Part shown: positions 1 through 6,028 of the stretch, piece after piece
How positions within the stretch are numbered: the first letter of the stretch is position 1
How the letters are laid out: every line of letters begins with the position of its first letter
NCBI GenBank assembly: GCA_050747525.1
Contig: JBOGOC010000108.1
Location: forward strand, 1-13,130
Source: JBOGOC01 sp050747525
Lineage (GTDB): Bacteria; Acidobacteriota; Polarisedimenticolia; JACPZX01; DASXTC01
Direction of reading: 5' to 3'
Length of the DNA: 13,130 bases
The notes under the pieces: generated by a model
Told to the model about the DNA's origin: nothing
Database searches by the model: none
What the model saw: the letters and a program-made list of their open reading frames with translations, nothing else
Translations under genes and position numbers: made by a program

Positions 1-166
1 CGCGGGCAACGCTCGCGCGACCCGGCTCGTCGGTCATAGGGCCCCGGAAACCACTCCCCGCCGCCGGCCTCGCGAGAGTCGGCGGCCCATCAGGCGCGGT
101 GGTGACGCGTAGGAAGAGCGGTGCTAGGTTGCGTGGGGTCGGGCATGGCTACACATCGGAGCAGCG
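1..166. other. 5' edge, no convincing gene
   Basis: No convincing gene is seen here. Reading from base 1, twelve sense codons end at a TAG at 37-39, which could be the tail of a gene entering from the left, but so short an open stretch in GC-rich DNA proves nothing. A GC hairpin follows at 60-86. The GGAG at 158-161 probably serves the TTG start at 167. Confidence 0.4.
60..86. terminator. GC-rich hairpin, possible terminator of an upstream gene
   Basis: GCCGCCG (60-66) is perfectly complementary to CGGCGGC (80-86). The 13-nt loop itself contains the self-complementary CTCGCGAG. No T-tract follows, so calling it a terminator rests only on the stem and its place ahead of the 167-635 gene pair. 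Confidence 0.25.
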
Positions 167-415
167 TTGCGAATCGAGATTCTCGGCAAGGTCTCAGATA
201 TTCAGACCATCGCCGTTGGCAAGAAGATACGTGAACTCGAACGGCTCAAGAAGGTCTATGGGCCTGGACATTGGAAGAAGCGTAAGGGGGTTGTGCGGGT
301 ACGCCTTCCTGATGGCGCCGTTGTGAGGGGAGAGGTACATTGGTACGAAGCACATGGAATCGGGCGGGTCGAACTGAAGCTGAAGAGGGTGTTGAGCAAC
401 GATGAGACGTCCTAG
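167..415 (+). CDS. small conserved-looking hypothetical protein, 82 aa
   Basis: The start is TTG at 167: the frame is closed by TAG at 125-127, no other start lies between, and GGAG sits 5 nt upstream. The product is basic and soluble, with no signal peptide. It opens with a beta-strand-like stretch, then a basic helix (R-E-L-x-R-L-K-K), then strands around V-R-V-R-L-P-D-G and a W-Y-E-A-H-G-I-G-R segment. From memory, the G-x-W-x-K-x-K-G-x-x-x-V-R-L-x-x-G and H-W-Y-E-A-H-G-I-G patterns recur in small uncharacterised bacterial proteins found beside the family of the next gene; I cannot name a family or function. It overlaps the next gene by 14 nt, so the two are probably translationally coupled. 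Without the companion gene, the TTG start would make this a weaker call. Confidence 0.7.
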   Translation: MRIEILGKVSDIQTIAVGKKIRELERLKKVYGPGHWKKRKGVVRVRLPDGAVVRGEVHWYEAHGIGRVELKLKRVLSNDETS

Positions 416-635
416 GAACGTGTCGGGCTTCGTTGTGTGTCTCAGCGACGGTGGGTATCGAGCCTCGCTCGTCGTGCGGCGCATCTACCGCACGCTGCCC
501 GATGAAGCTGCCGCCGCGCGGGGTCTCCTTCGCGTCATCGATGAATCCGGCGAAGACTACCTCTTTCCGAAGGAGCTTTTCGAACTCCTCGATATTTCTC
601 GATCCCTCGGTCGCAAACTCACGTTAGCAAGGTAA
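402..635 (+). CDS. small conserved-looking hypothetical protein, 77 aa
   Basis: This overlaps the preceding gene by 14 nt in another frame, as in a coupled two-gene operon. Its core, C-L-S-D-G-G-Y-x-A-S-L-x-x-R-x-I-Y-R-x-L-P-D-E followed by G-L-L-R-V-I-D-E-S-G-E-D-Y-L-F-P, matches a pattern I recall from many uncharacterised bacterial proteins of similar size. Members usually begin just before the hydrophobic strand (here G-F-V-V-C-L-S). The start is therefore uncertain: ATG 402 has only a distant AGAGGG (384-389), while GTG 420 has AGGAA too close (414-418). No catalytic residues, membrane segment or signal peptide are visible. A small beta-rich fold is my inference; the function is unknown. 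The last dozen residues (basic, ending L-T-L-A-R) are less typical. Confidence 0.7.
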   Translation: MRRPRNVSGFVVCLSDGGYRASLVVRRIYRTLPDEAAAARGLLRVIDESGEDYLFPKELFELLDISRSLGRKLTLAR

Positions 636-706
636 GACCCTCCACAACAAGGTGCGCCGCGGACGTCAGTGGCGTCAGCACCAAGCCTCGCTATCCGCCC
701 GCGACG

Positions 707-874
707 GTGGCCAGGGGAGAGACTCGCGGCCGGGTGATCCCATGGCCAGGTTTTGCTGAGGGTGTCTACCTTTTGCATGCTTTCGAGAAGCGAACCAGGA
801 GGACTCCGAGCCAGGGCGTGGAGGTCTCCTCTAAATTTAGCGCGGGTAAAGACAAGAAGGTAGGGATGCCATGA
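707..874 (+). pseudogene. remnant of a HigB/Gp49-type (RelE superfamily) toxin, C-terminal part
   Basis: An open 55-codon stretch from GTG 707 ends at TGA 872-874, sharing ATGA with the antitoxin-like gene. Its second half reads V-Y-L-L-H-A-F-E-K-R-T-R-R-T-P-S-Q-G-V-E. That matches the C-terminal signature of Gp49-like toxins, roughly hydrophobic strand, L-H-x-F-x-K-K-T-x-x-T-P, where the last strand and conserved Lys lie. Full toxins of this family are about 90-125 residues. The expected first two thirds (N-terminal helices and the R-x-x-Y/F core strands) are not visible in this frame or the others upstream. The residues before V-Y-L-L-H do not resemble the family, and the tail after T-P-S also departs from the usual helix. 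Toxin-before-antitoxin order with a four-base overlap is the classic higBA layout, which strengthens the call. It is probably inactive. The exact left edge is unknown: recognisable homology begins near 752-764. Confidence 0.5.
831..840. promoter_or_regulatory. perfect 10-bp palindrome CTAAATTTAG
   Basis: A self-complementary AT-rich decamer inside the toxin remnant, 30 bp before the antitoxin-like start, in otherwise GC-rich DNA. XRE antitoxins bind short palindromes, so it could be an operator or a -10 region for an internal antitoxin promoter. No good -35 lies 16-18 bp upstream. Only one copy is seen. Confidence 0.25.
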
Positions 875-1179
875 AGCTCAAGATGAGGCGTTCAACAGGC
901 AACGTCTTTCGTGACATCGGGTTTCCCAACGAAGAAGGCGAACATCTTCGAGTTCGCTCGAACCTGATGCTCCACCTTCAGAAGGCAATCTCAGCCCGGA
1001 ATCTCACACAGTCGGCAGCCGCCAGGCTTCTTCACGTGACACATCCCCGGATCAGCGATCTCATGAGAGGGCGTATCGACCTCTTCAGCACCGACACCCT
1101 GATCGAACTGCTCGCTCGCCTTGGAATCCGCGTGCGAATCGTGGTGACGTCCCATCGCCGCAAAGCCGGAGTAGCCTAG
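871..1179 (+). CDS. XRE-family helix-turn-helix protein, HigA-like antitoxin, 102 aa
   Basis: A small DNA-binding protein of the XRE/Cro type, closest in layout to antitoxins that partner Gp49-like toxins (HigA2 group). Residues 11-20 carry the N-terminal F-x-D-I-G-F-P motif typical of that group. A helix at about 25-41 precedes the helix-turn-helix at about 45-67 (L-T-Q-S-A-A-A-R-L-L then R-I-S-D-L-M-R-G), followed by F-S-x-D-T-L-I-E-L-L-A-R-L-G and a final V-R-I-V-V strand. Length and all landmarks are complete, so it looks functional. ATG 871 is preceded by AGGGA (862-866) and overlaps the stop of the toxin remnant; ATG 883 is an alternative. Known role in the family: neutralise the toxin and repress the operon. 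With the toxin apparently broken, it may be an orphan antitoxin or a plain regulator (inference). Base composition is less GC-rich than the genes downstream, compatible with transfer. Confidence 0.85.
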   Translation: MKLKMRRSTGNVFRDIGFPNEEGEHLRVRSNLMLHLQKAISARNLTQSAAARLLHVTHPRISDLMRGRIDLFSTDTLIELLARLGIRVRIVVTSHRRKAGVA

Positions 1180-1206
1180 TCCAGGTTATGTCCTGCGAAG
1201 ATGCTG

Positions 1207-1237
1207 GGACGGAGGCGACTCCGCGTCGCCTCCGTCC
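1207..1237. terminator. hairpin between convergent genes, probable bidirectional terminator
   Basis: GGACGGAGGCGA (1207-1218) pairs perfectly with TCGCCTCCGTCC (1226-1237) around the 7-nt loop CTCCGCG. It lies 27 bp after the antitoxin-like stop and 16 bp after the oxidase-like gene's stop on the other strand. Neither side has a U-tract, so it is not a textbook intrinsic terminator, but stem strength and position favour a shared transcription barrier. Confidence 0.65.
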
Positions 1238-1253
1238 GGTGATGAGAGCTACT

Positions 1254-3545
1254 TCACGGCATGATGCGCACCTGCGTGCCGACGCTGGGAACGCCCGTCT
1301 TGTCCACGACGAACAGCATGTAGATGCCGGGGATCGCCTGCGCGGGCAGTCTCGGCGCGACGACGTGAAGCACTCCGTCATCCTCGTCCTTCTGGAACGC
1401 CATCTTCACGTAGCGATCGCCGGTCGTCAGGCTGTGGGTGTTGTGATCGCTGCGCAGCAGCACGACCGATCGGATCCGGCCCGGATTGTCGACGGTGACG
1501 TCGAAGTTCTGCTGGTAGGCGACCGTGTCCGGCGCTTCCTGGATCACGGGTCGATCGGCTGCCTTGCCGTTCTGCTTGAACAGGTAGGGAGGGAAGAAGA
1601 GCTGTCCGACGGGAACCCCTTGGTCGGGATCCCCCGCGGGGAGAAGCCCGGCATAGGAGGTCATCATCGGGAACGTCGGGTCATCGGGTCGGACCAGCGC
1701 TTCGCGGTTCTCCCCCGCGAAGAACACCGAGGCGTCCGGCAGCAGGGTCGCGGTCCCGTGAAGGCCCCGCGAGACGGTCGTTTTCGAGAGACGTTTGATG
1801 GAGCCATCCGCGGGGTCGAACATCTGGAAGTGAAGGCCTTCCTTTTCGTCGTACGTGCAGGGCCTTCCGTCCACGCTGCAGCGCGACGAGCGGTTCACGC
1901 CCTGGCCGATGAGCACCTTGCCGTCGGGAAGCAGCACCGCCTTGGTCGTGGCGAGCGGCTGCAGGATGTCGCCCACCTTCCTCCAGCGCGGGGTCGCATC
2001 CGTGAACTCGATCTCCTCCACGGTGCCGGTCTGATCGCCGTCCGCATTCTGCCCCGAGATCATGAACCACTTGTGGGACACCGTCTGCCCGCCGGCGTCG
2101 AGCTCCACCAGGCTGGCGCTCGGGCAGCAGTAGGGCCTGACCTCGAGGGCCGTGTCGACCAGGGTCCAGTGGTTCTTCGCGGGGATGTCCCGGGCGGGAT
2201 CCTTCAGCGCGCCCAGCACATCGAGGCACCAGGTCGTGCCCTTGGTGAAGGGAGGCGTGCCGCCGCCCACTCCGAACCTGGCGCCGCCCGGCCTCTGCTC
2301 GGGGCCGTAATCGATCTCGCCGTCGAACGTGCAGACCTTCCAGTCGTCCTTTCCGGGGCCCGTCTGGACGACTTCGAGCTGGGGGTAGAGCGGGAAGGCC
2401 ATCCGCGCGTTCTCCAGAGCGATGTTGCGGTCGGTCTTCGGGTCATACACCTCCGCGACGACCTGGTTGACCCTCGTGGCGGTGAAGGCCGTGTCCGACT
2501 GGCTCTGATTCTGCGTGCCTTTGGCAGCCCTGTTCGGATCGGGGGCCGTGGTGTTTTCCTGGTCGAAGCCGCCCACGACGAGCACCGTGTCATCCGGGAG
2601 CGGGATGGCCGACGGGTACCACCGAGCGTACTTCTGATCGGAAGGATCCGAGGGCTGGGTGCTCTGCTGGTTCCGCGGGTCGCAGTTCTCGTAGAACTGG
2701 GCGTCCGGGTTGGCGGCCAATAGCTGCTGACCGAACGGATCACGGCGCCAGTTCGAGAGCGTGCACGGCTCGCTCCGCCTGACCCAGTTCTCGGTCTCCG
2801 GGTCGAAGATGTTGACCTTATAAAGCCCGTTGTTGCTCTGCATGTCGTGGCCGCCGAAGACGTAGACACGGCCGTCGGACAGCGTCACGCGCGCATTGCA
2901 GTATGTATTGTAGAAGAGACCCTTCGAATAGCCGTTCTCCACGAAAGCCGCCCGGTTCATCGCGAAGTCGGCCTCGTCCAGCAGTGTCGTATGAAATTTG
3001 CCGCTGTTTTTGAACGCATCGGGATGGCCGATGTCGAACAGAAGCTGCCTCTCCATCGTGCGATTGGCGCGGATGCGCGTCGGAACGCTCTGGCTCAGCC
3101 CCTGCCGCATCAGATAGCCGCCATAGGTGAGTCTCTGGAACGAGTCGTCCGCCGAGCGGCTCGTCCCCAGGCCGAGGAACGGATCAAAGCCGTGGATGAC
3201 GTCCCTCAATGACGAGTTGAACTGGAGACCCGGGGTGCTGAATGCCCCGCGGGAGATGGCCATATCGACCAGCTCGGGATCGGCCATGTCGTTGGGGATG
3301 AATTCCGGGAACCTGGCGTGGAACAGGATCTTGGGGGAGTCCGAGTTCCTCTTCCACACCAGACCCATGTGCACCGCTTCGACGCTCTGCATGGGAATGA
3401 GCGGGGAGACTTCCCCACAGCGGGCCGGGTCCTGGACGGTGCCGCAGGGAGCCTCCGGAACTGCGGCCCCTGCGAGGGACATCGACATCAGCAGAGAGGC
3501 GAGCGCTGCCCACCCCATGAGGAACACGTGGCGTTTCTGCATCAT
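1254..3545 (-). CDS. secreted galactose/glyoxal-oxidase-like protein (kelch plus DUF1929), 763 aa
   Basis: Related to copper radical oxidases (galactose oxidase, fungal glyoxal oxidase, bacterial GlxA), which oxidise alcohols or aldehydes and release H2O2. ATG 3545 follows AGGAG with 6-nt spacing; ATG 3542 is the alternative. A clear Sec signal peptide spans about residues 1-28 (hydrophobic core L-M-G-W-A-A-L-A-S-L-L, cleavage near A-G-A). Kelch-type strands include G-R-V-Y-V-F-G-G, T-V-L-V-V-G-G and K-V-L-I-G-Q-G. Residues about 660-763 form the galactose-oxidase-like E-set domain (DUF1929). Active-site landmarks by motif: Cys216 (N-T-Y-C-N) and Tyr310 (A-R-W-Y-P) match the Cys-Tyr cross-link pair; His596 (G-L-H-G-T) and His704 (N-T-H-S) match the two copper ligands. 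Oddity: the axial Tyr before the first His is Leu595. Four extra cysteines (C-C near 470, C-S-V-D-G-R-P-C near 555) suggest disulfides. Substrate cannot be told. It reads convergently towards the antitoxin-like gene and seems monocistronic. Confidence 0.88.
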   Translation of the reverse strand: MMQKRHVFLMGWAALASLLMSMSLAGAAVPEAPCGTVQDPARCGEVSPLIPMQSVEAVHMGLVWKRNSDSPKILFHARFPEFIPNDMADPELVDMAISRGAFSTPGLQFNSSLRDVIHGFDPFLGLGTSRSADDSFQRLTYGGYLMRQGLSQSVPTRIRANRTMERQLLFDIGHPDAFKNSGKFHTTLLDEADFAMNRAAFVENGYSKGLFYNTYCNARVTLSDGRVYVFGGHDMQSNNGLYKVNIFDPETENWVRRSEPCTLSNWRRDPFGQQLLAANPDAQFYENCDPRNQQSTQPSDPSDQKYARWYPSAIPLPDDTVLVVGGFDQENTTAPDPNRAAKGTQNQSQSDTAFTATRVNQVVAEVYDPKTDRNIALENARMAFPLYPQLEVVQTGPGKDDWKVCTFDGEIDYGPEQRPGGARFGVGGGTPPFTKGTTWCLDVLGALKDPARDIPAKNHWTLVDTALEVRPYCCPSASLVELDAGGQTVSHKWFMISGQNADGDQTGTVEEIEFTDATPRWRKVGDILQPLATTKAVLLPDGKVLIGQGVNRSSRCSVDGRPCTYDEKEGLHFQMFDPADGSIKRLSKTTVSRGLHGTATLLPDASVFFAGENREALVRPDDPTFPMMTSYAGLLPAGDPDQGVPVGQLFFPPYLFKQNGKAADRPVIQEAPDTVAYQQNFDVTVDNPGRIRSVVLLRSDHNTHSLTTGDRYVKMAFQKDEDDGVLHVVAPRLPAQAIPGIYMLFVVDKTGVPSVGTQVRIMP

Positions 3546-3591
3546 CGTTTTCTCCTACGCGTGCGTGTGCCGGGACAAGGTCATGTTCAAT

Positions 3592-3605
3592 CCTGAGTAA
3601 TCAGG
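3592..3605. promoter_or_regulatory. inverted repeat CCTGA-GTAA-TCAGG in the oxidase-like gene's leader
   Basis: Perfect 5-bp arms around a 4-nt spacer, 46 bp upstream of the start at 3545 and downstream of the candidate promoter. It could be an operator or a small hairpin in the mRNA leader. No sequence family is recognised. Confidence 0.2.
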
Positions 3606-3736
3606 GCCGGAAGACGAGCAGACAACTCAGGACCGTTGCATGCGACGAGCGGGGGTCGTCATGGGTGCATAGCGGGTCTCCAGTGATGACGGGGACCATC
3701 GCAAGTACTGAACGCGCCCACGGGCGGGATGGCTCT

Positions 3737-3764
3737 TCCATATACCGGCAGGAGGAGGGGTCAA
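3737..3764 (-). promoter_or_regulatory. candidate sigma-70-type promoter for the oxidase-like gene
   Basis: On the minus strand TTGACC (3759-3764, five of six consensus bases) is followed after 16 bp by TATGGA (3737-3742), overlapping TATATG. It would leave a leader of roughly 180 nt before 3545. The rest of 3546-3819 shows no gene. Confidence 0.35.
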
Positions 3765-3790
3765 CAAGAGGGCTGCGCGGGTATTTCTAG

Positions 3791-3804
3791 GTGACAGAAG
3801 TCAC
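3791..3804. repeat. inverted repeat GTGAC-AGAA-GTCAC
   Basis: Perfect 5-bp arms, 4-nt spacer, 15 bp beyond the stop codon of the membrane-protein gene (which ends at 3820 on the minus strand) and upstream of the oxidase-like gene's candidate promoter. Too short for a strong terminator; it could be an operator. No family recognised. Confidence 0.2.
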
Positions 3805-3819
3805 AGAAGAATAACGTGA

Positions 3820-4980
3820 TCAGCGCCGTGGGATGTGCCGTGCCATCCAGCGGCTGAAGCCCCCGCCGGCCTCCAGCCTGGCGATTAGCTCGGCAAGATC
3901 GAGCTTCTTCTGTTCCGCGGTGGTTCGATCCAGCAGGCGGACGTTGGCGCGCGCGGCCAGCCAGGAGCCGAGCCGGTGAGGCACGGTGGGATCGTCCATC
4001 GTCTGGGCGATCTTCCGGCGCCGCTTCGCTGCGACGGCGTAGAGAGTGAACCAGTCGTCGCCGTCCGAATCGGAGGTCTCCGCCAGCTCCAGGGAATCAC
4101 CTTCGAACAGCTCCTTCACGCTGCGGGTCGAACGTCGCCGCAGACGAAGGCGTCCCGGATCGATCCTCCACTCCAGGCGCGTGTGGGATGTGCGCCAGGA
4201 TCCCCAGGCGAGCGCGGTGGTGAGCGCGGTCATGGCGCCGGCCAGCGGCCACGTGTCGGCATGACGGCTCGCGTACGTGGACAGCGAGACGGCCACACCG
4301 GCCAGGATGACGGTCAACAACCACGAAACCCGCCCTCGAGTCCGGCGCTGGTCTTCATCCTTCACGAGGACCAGGCCCCCCTCCGCATCCGGCACCTCGC
4401 GCCATCCTTCCGGCAGCGAGGCGGCGGCCCGAGAGGCGTCTTCCTTCAGCCTCATCTCCTCGCGAAACGCGGCGGCCAGCGCCTCGGCCTCCGCGCCGCC
4501 CCCCAGCGAGGTCAGCTCGATGGAACCGGCCGGCGTCTCGGCCATCAGCCTGCGCTTGCGCGGCAGGGCGTAGATGCGCAGGACCTCGAGGCGCGGGATC
4601 GTCGTGGTGGAGCGGAACGGGCCAAGCTTGCGGTGCACGACCAGGGCGTCGCCTCTGGCCACGATCCGGTCCTCGGACCAGAGCACCCGCAGCATCTCGC
4701 GCATCGCCAGGTATCCCCCGAGACTCCAGAGGGGGAGCCAGATGAGAAGGAAGAGGCCGGCCATGAGAGCCGGCGCCGGCTCCAGCGGCCCGGACGCCCC
4801 GGGGAGAGGCCGGCCGGTCAGGAGGGCCAGGGCGCCCGTGCCGAGAATCCACAGGGCGAAGGCCTCCCCAATGGTCCAGCCGCATAGCCAGATCATAAGG
4901 AAGGACGCCGAGAAGAAGCGTCCGATCCCGCGTGGCTTCAGGCGGGCCTGAAGGCCCTCGGGGGTTCGCTCGGGAGTCAC
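3820..4980 (-). CDS. membrane protein with two PH-like soluble segments, unrecognised, 386 aa
   Basis: Architecture read from the sequence: hydrophobic helices at about 24-54 and 70-93, a soluble part at about 100-215, a second helix pair at about 217-237 and 243-262, then a soluble C-terminal part to 386. Both soluble parts follow a helix pair and start with strand-rich sequence of the bacterial PH-domain kind (first: D-R-I-V-A-R-G-D-A-L-V-V-H-R-K then T-I-P-R-L-E-V-L-R-I; second: L-E-W-R-I-D-P-G-R-L-R-L-R-R-R). So it looks like an internal duplication of [two helices + PH-like domain] (inference). No enzyme motif is visible. The start is GTG 4980, the only in-frame start before the upstream stop at 5041-5043; no Shine-Dalgarno is evident. 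ATG at residue 29 would cut into the first helix. It is divergent from the outer-membrane gene at 5214, with 233 bp between. Function unknown; a membrane-associated scaffold or stress role would be a guess. Confidence 0.75.
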   Translation of the reverse strand: MTPERTPEGLQARLKPRGIGRFFSASFLMIWLCGWTIGEAFALWILGTGALALLTGRPLPGASGPLEPAPALMAGLFLLIWLPLWSLGGYLAMREMLRVLWSEDRIVARGDALVVHRKLGPFRSTTTIPRLEVLRIYALPRKRRLMAETPAGSIELTSLGGGAEAEALAAAFREEMRLKEDASRAAASLPEGWREVPDAEGGLVLVKDEDQRRTRGRVSWLLTVILAGVAVSLSTYASRHADTWPLAGAMTALTTALAWGSWRTSHTRLEWRIDPGRLRLRRRSTRSVKELFEGDSLELAETSDSDGDDWFTLYAVAAKRRRKIAQTMDDPTVPHRLGSWLAARANVRLLDRTTAEQKKLDLAELIARLEAGGGFSRWMARHIPRR

Positions 4981-5123
4981 GAGGAGGGAAGATTCGACTC
5001 GGGATCCACCCGCGCAAGGATGGGTACGGAAGTGGGGAGATTATGGACCCCGCCTCAATCCCGACGTGAACGAAAACCGCCATCGCCGCTCGAAAGGCAT
5101 GTGGCGCGGGCTTTGCGGCTCCC

Positions 5124-5151
5124 TTGACTTCCTCACATTCGGAACGATCTT
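5124..5151 (+). promoter_or_regulatory. candidate promoter for the outer-membrane protein gene
   Basis: TTGACT (5124-5129) is followed after 16 bp by GATCTT (5146-5151), a poor -10. It lies in the 233-bp divergent gap (4981-5213), which otherwise holds no gene; no clear promoter was found for the opposite-strand gene. Confidence 0.25.
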
Positions 5152-5213
5152 GGGGACTTGGCGGCATTACGCCGTCGAGAAAGTCCATTCAGTGTGAACA
5201 CTATGAGGGCCAC

Positions 5214-5792
5214 ATGGAGACGATGAAGAGAGCGTTGACGGCGCTGTCGCTCTGCTGTCTCGCCGTCCTGTTCACCACGCCGGCCATGGCCGAAGGGAAC
5301 ATCAACTTCGCCATCGGCCAGCGCAGCTTCGACTCGAACGACTACGGGCCGGTCGACGAGCAGACCTTCTTCGGCGCCACGGCCGACTTCAAGAAGGACT
5401 GGCCGGTCGACCTGGCTGCCGGGCTGTACTTCTCGAGCAAGTCGGACGAAGTGGCCGGCATCGAGGTCTCGGCGTCGGTCATCGAAGCCACGTTCGGCGT
5501 GATGAAGACCTGGGAGGTCAACAGCATCATGCACCCGTTCGTGGGCGGCGGCGTGGGTATCGTGAAGGCCGAGGCTGAGATCGACGACGGCTTCTTCGGC
5601 GTCCAGGCTGACGACACCGCCCCCGCGTTCTATGCCGAGGGTGGCATCTACTGGACGCTCAACAGGACCTTCAACCTCGGCGTGAGCGGCCGCTACATGA
5701 ACGCCATGGGGATCGAGTTCGAAGGAGAGGAATTCGACACCAAGTACCTCCAGATCGGCGTGCTGGCCGGCTTTGCCTGGGGCCAGAAGTAA
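5214..5792 (+). CDS. outer-membrane beta-barrel protein, about 192 aa
   Basis: ATG 5214 (GAGGG 3 nt upstream) or ATG 5223 (GGAG 3 nt upstream) opens a classic Sec signal peptide: M-K-R-A-L-T-A-L-S-L-C-C-L-A-V-L-F with cleavage after A-M-A. The frame remains open to 5124, but those upstream residues do not look like protein of this type. The mature part, about 166 residues, alternates polar and hydrophobic residues in strands separated by acidic turns, with F-G-A-T-A-D-F, F-V-G-G-G-V-G-I, F-Y-A-E-G-G-I-Y-W and G-V-S-G-R-Y as strand cores, and ends Y-L-Q-I-G-V-L-A-G-F-A-W-G-Q-K. This fits an eight-stranded barrel of the OmpA/OmpX-like (OMP_b-brl) type. The last residue is Lys instead of the common terminal Phe. 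Such proteins are usually structural or adhesive; no specific function can be assigned. A strong hairpin follows, so it is probably a single-gene transcript. Confidence 0.85.
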   Translation: METMKRALTALSLCCLAVLFTTPAMAEGNINFAIGQRSFDSNDYGPVDEQTFFGATADFKKDWPVDLAAGLYFSSKSDEVAGIEVSASVIEATFGVMKTWEVNSIMHPFVGGGVGIVKAEAEIDDGFFGVQADDTAPAFYAEGGIYWTLNRTFNLGVSGRYMNAMGIEFEGEEFDTKYLQIGVLAGFAWGQK

Positions 5793-5809
5793 CCCTCGCC
5801 CCACCTGAA

Positions 5810-5839
5810 CCCCGGGGCGGCCGCTCGGCCGCCCCGGGG
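5810..5839. terminator. 13-bp GC hairpin after the outer-membrane protein gene
   Basis: CCCCGGGGCGGCC (5810-5822) pairs perfectly with GGCCGCCCCGGGG (5827-5839) around the tetraloop GCTC. It starts 18 bp after the stop at 5792. No T-tract follows, but it is the strongest hairpin in the window. Confidence 0.7.
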
Positions 5840-6028
5840 AGCGCCACCTCGGTCAGCTCCCCCCGACGCACCGCCGGCTACCCGCCCCCCGTCCATTGCC
5901 CCGGAGCAACCCCCCGGTTCCATGAGAGCGGATAAATATTTCTCTGTGATTCTTGAGGGCGGCTGAGCCACCTGGTGGTAACGTTGGGCGTAGTCCGCGG
6001 AGGGCAAAGCCCTCCAGGAGGACGCCCG
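5840..6028 (+). other. leader region of the tandem kelch genes with an AT-rich patch
   Basis: No gene is seen here. GATAAATATT at 5931-5940 stands out as the only AT-rich spot and may hold a -10 element, but no matching -35 was found. The last 45 bases can fold into a structured start site (5986-6027). Confidence 0.3.
5986..6027 (+). promoter_or_regulatory. structured translation-initiation region around a strong RBS
   Basis: GGGCGT (5986-5991) can pair with ACGCCC (6022-6027), enclosing a perfect 7-bp hairpin GGAGGGC-AAA-GCCCTCC (5999-6015). The Shine-Dalgarno AGGAGGA (6016-6022) lies between the inner hairpin and the outer right arm, 6 nt before TTG 6029. The inner hairpin ties up a GGAGG decoy and its CCTCC complement, which might keep the true site free; the outer stem would hide the start region. 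A regulatory role is inference. It does not match a riboswitch class I know. Confidence 0.3.

Noticed and set aside
1188..2723. 511-codon open frame on the plus strand
   Set aside because: Antisense shadow of the oxidase-like gene, whose signal peptide, active-site motifs and C-terminal domain are clear. The shadow is Arg/Gly/Val-rich with no motif.
4355..5188. 277-codon minus-strand frame overlapping the membrane-protein gene
   Set aside because: It conflicts with the helix pattern of the 3820-4980 frame, is Pro/Arg/Gly-rich, and runs through the divergent promoter gap.
5133..5804. 223-codon minus-strand frame opposite the outer-membrane protein gene
   Set aside because: The plus strand has a signal peptide and beta-barrel pattern; the minus frame has no such features.
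5999..6015. GGGCAAAGCCC resembling part of a c-di-GMP (GEMM) riboswitch core
   Set aside because: Only the G-C-A-A-A-G-C-C stretch matches. The paired P2/P3 helices and the second conserved core are not present upstream.
5975..6028. GTG 5975 as an earlier start for kelch copy 1
   Set aside because: It would place 18 extra non-hydrophobic residues before the signal peptide, has no good RBS, and the paralogue's homology begins at TTG 6029.
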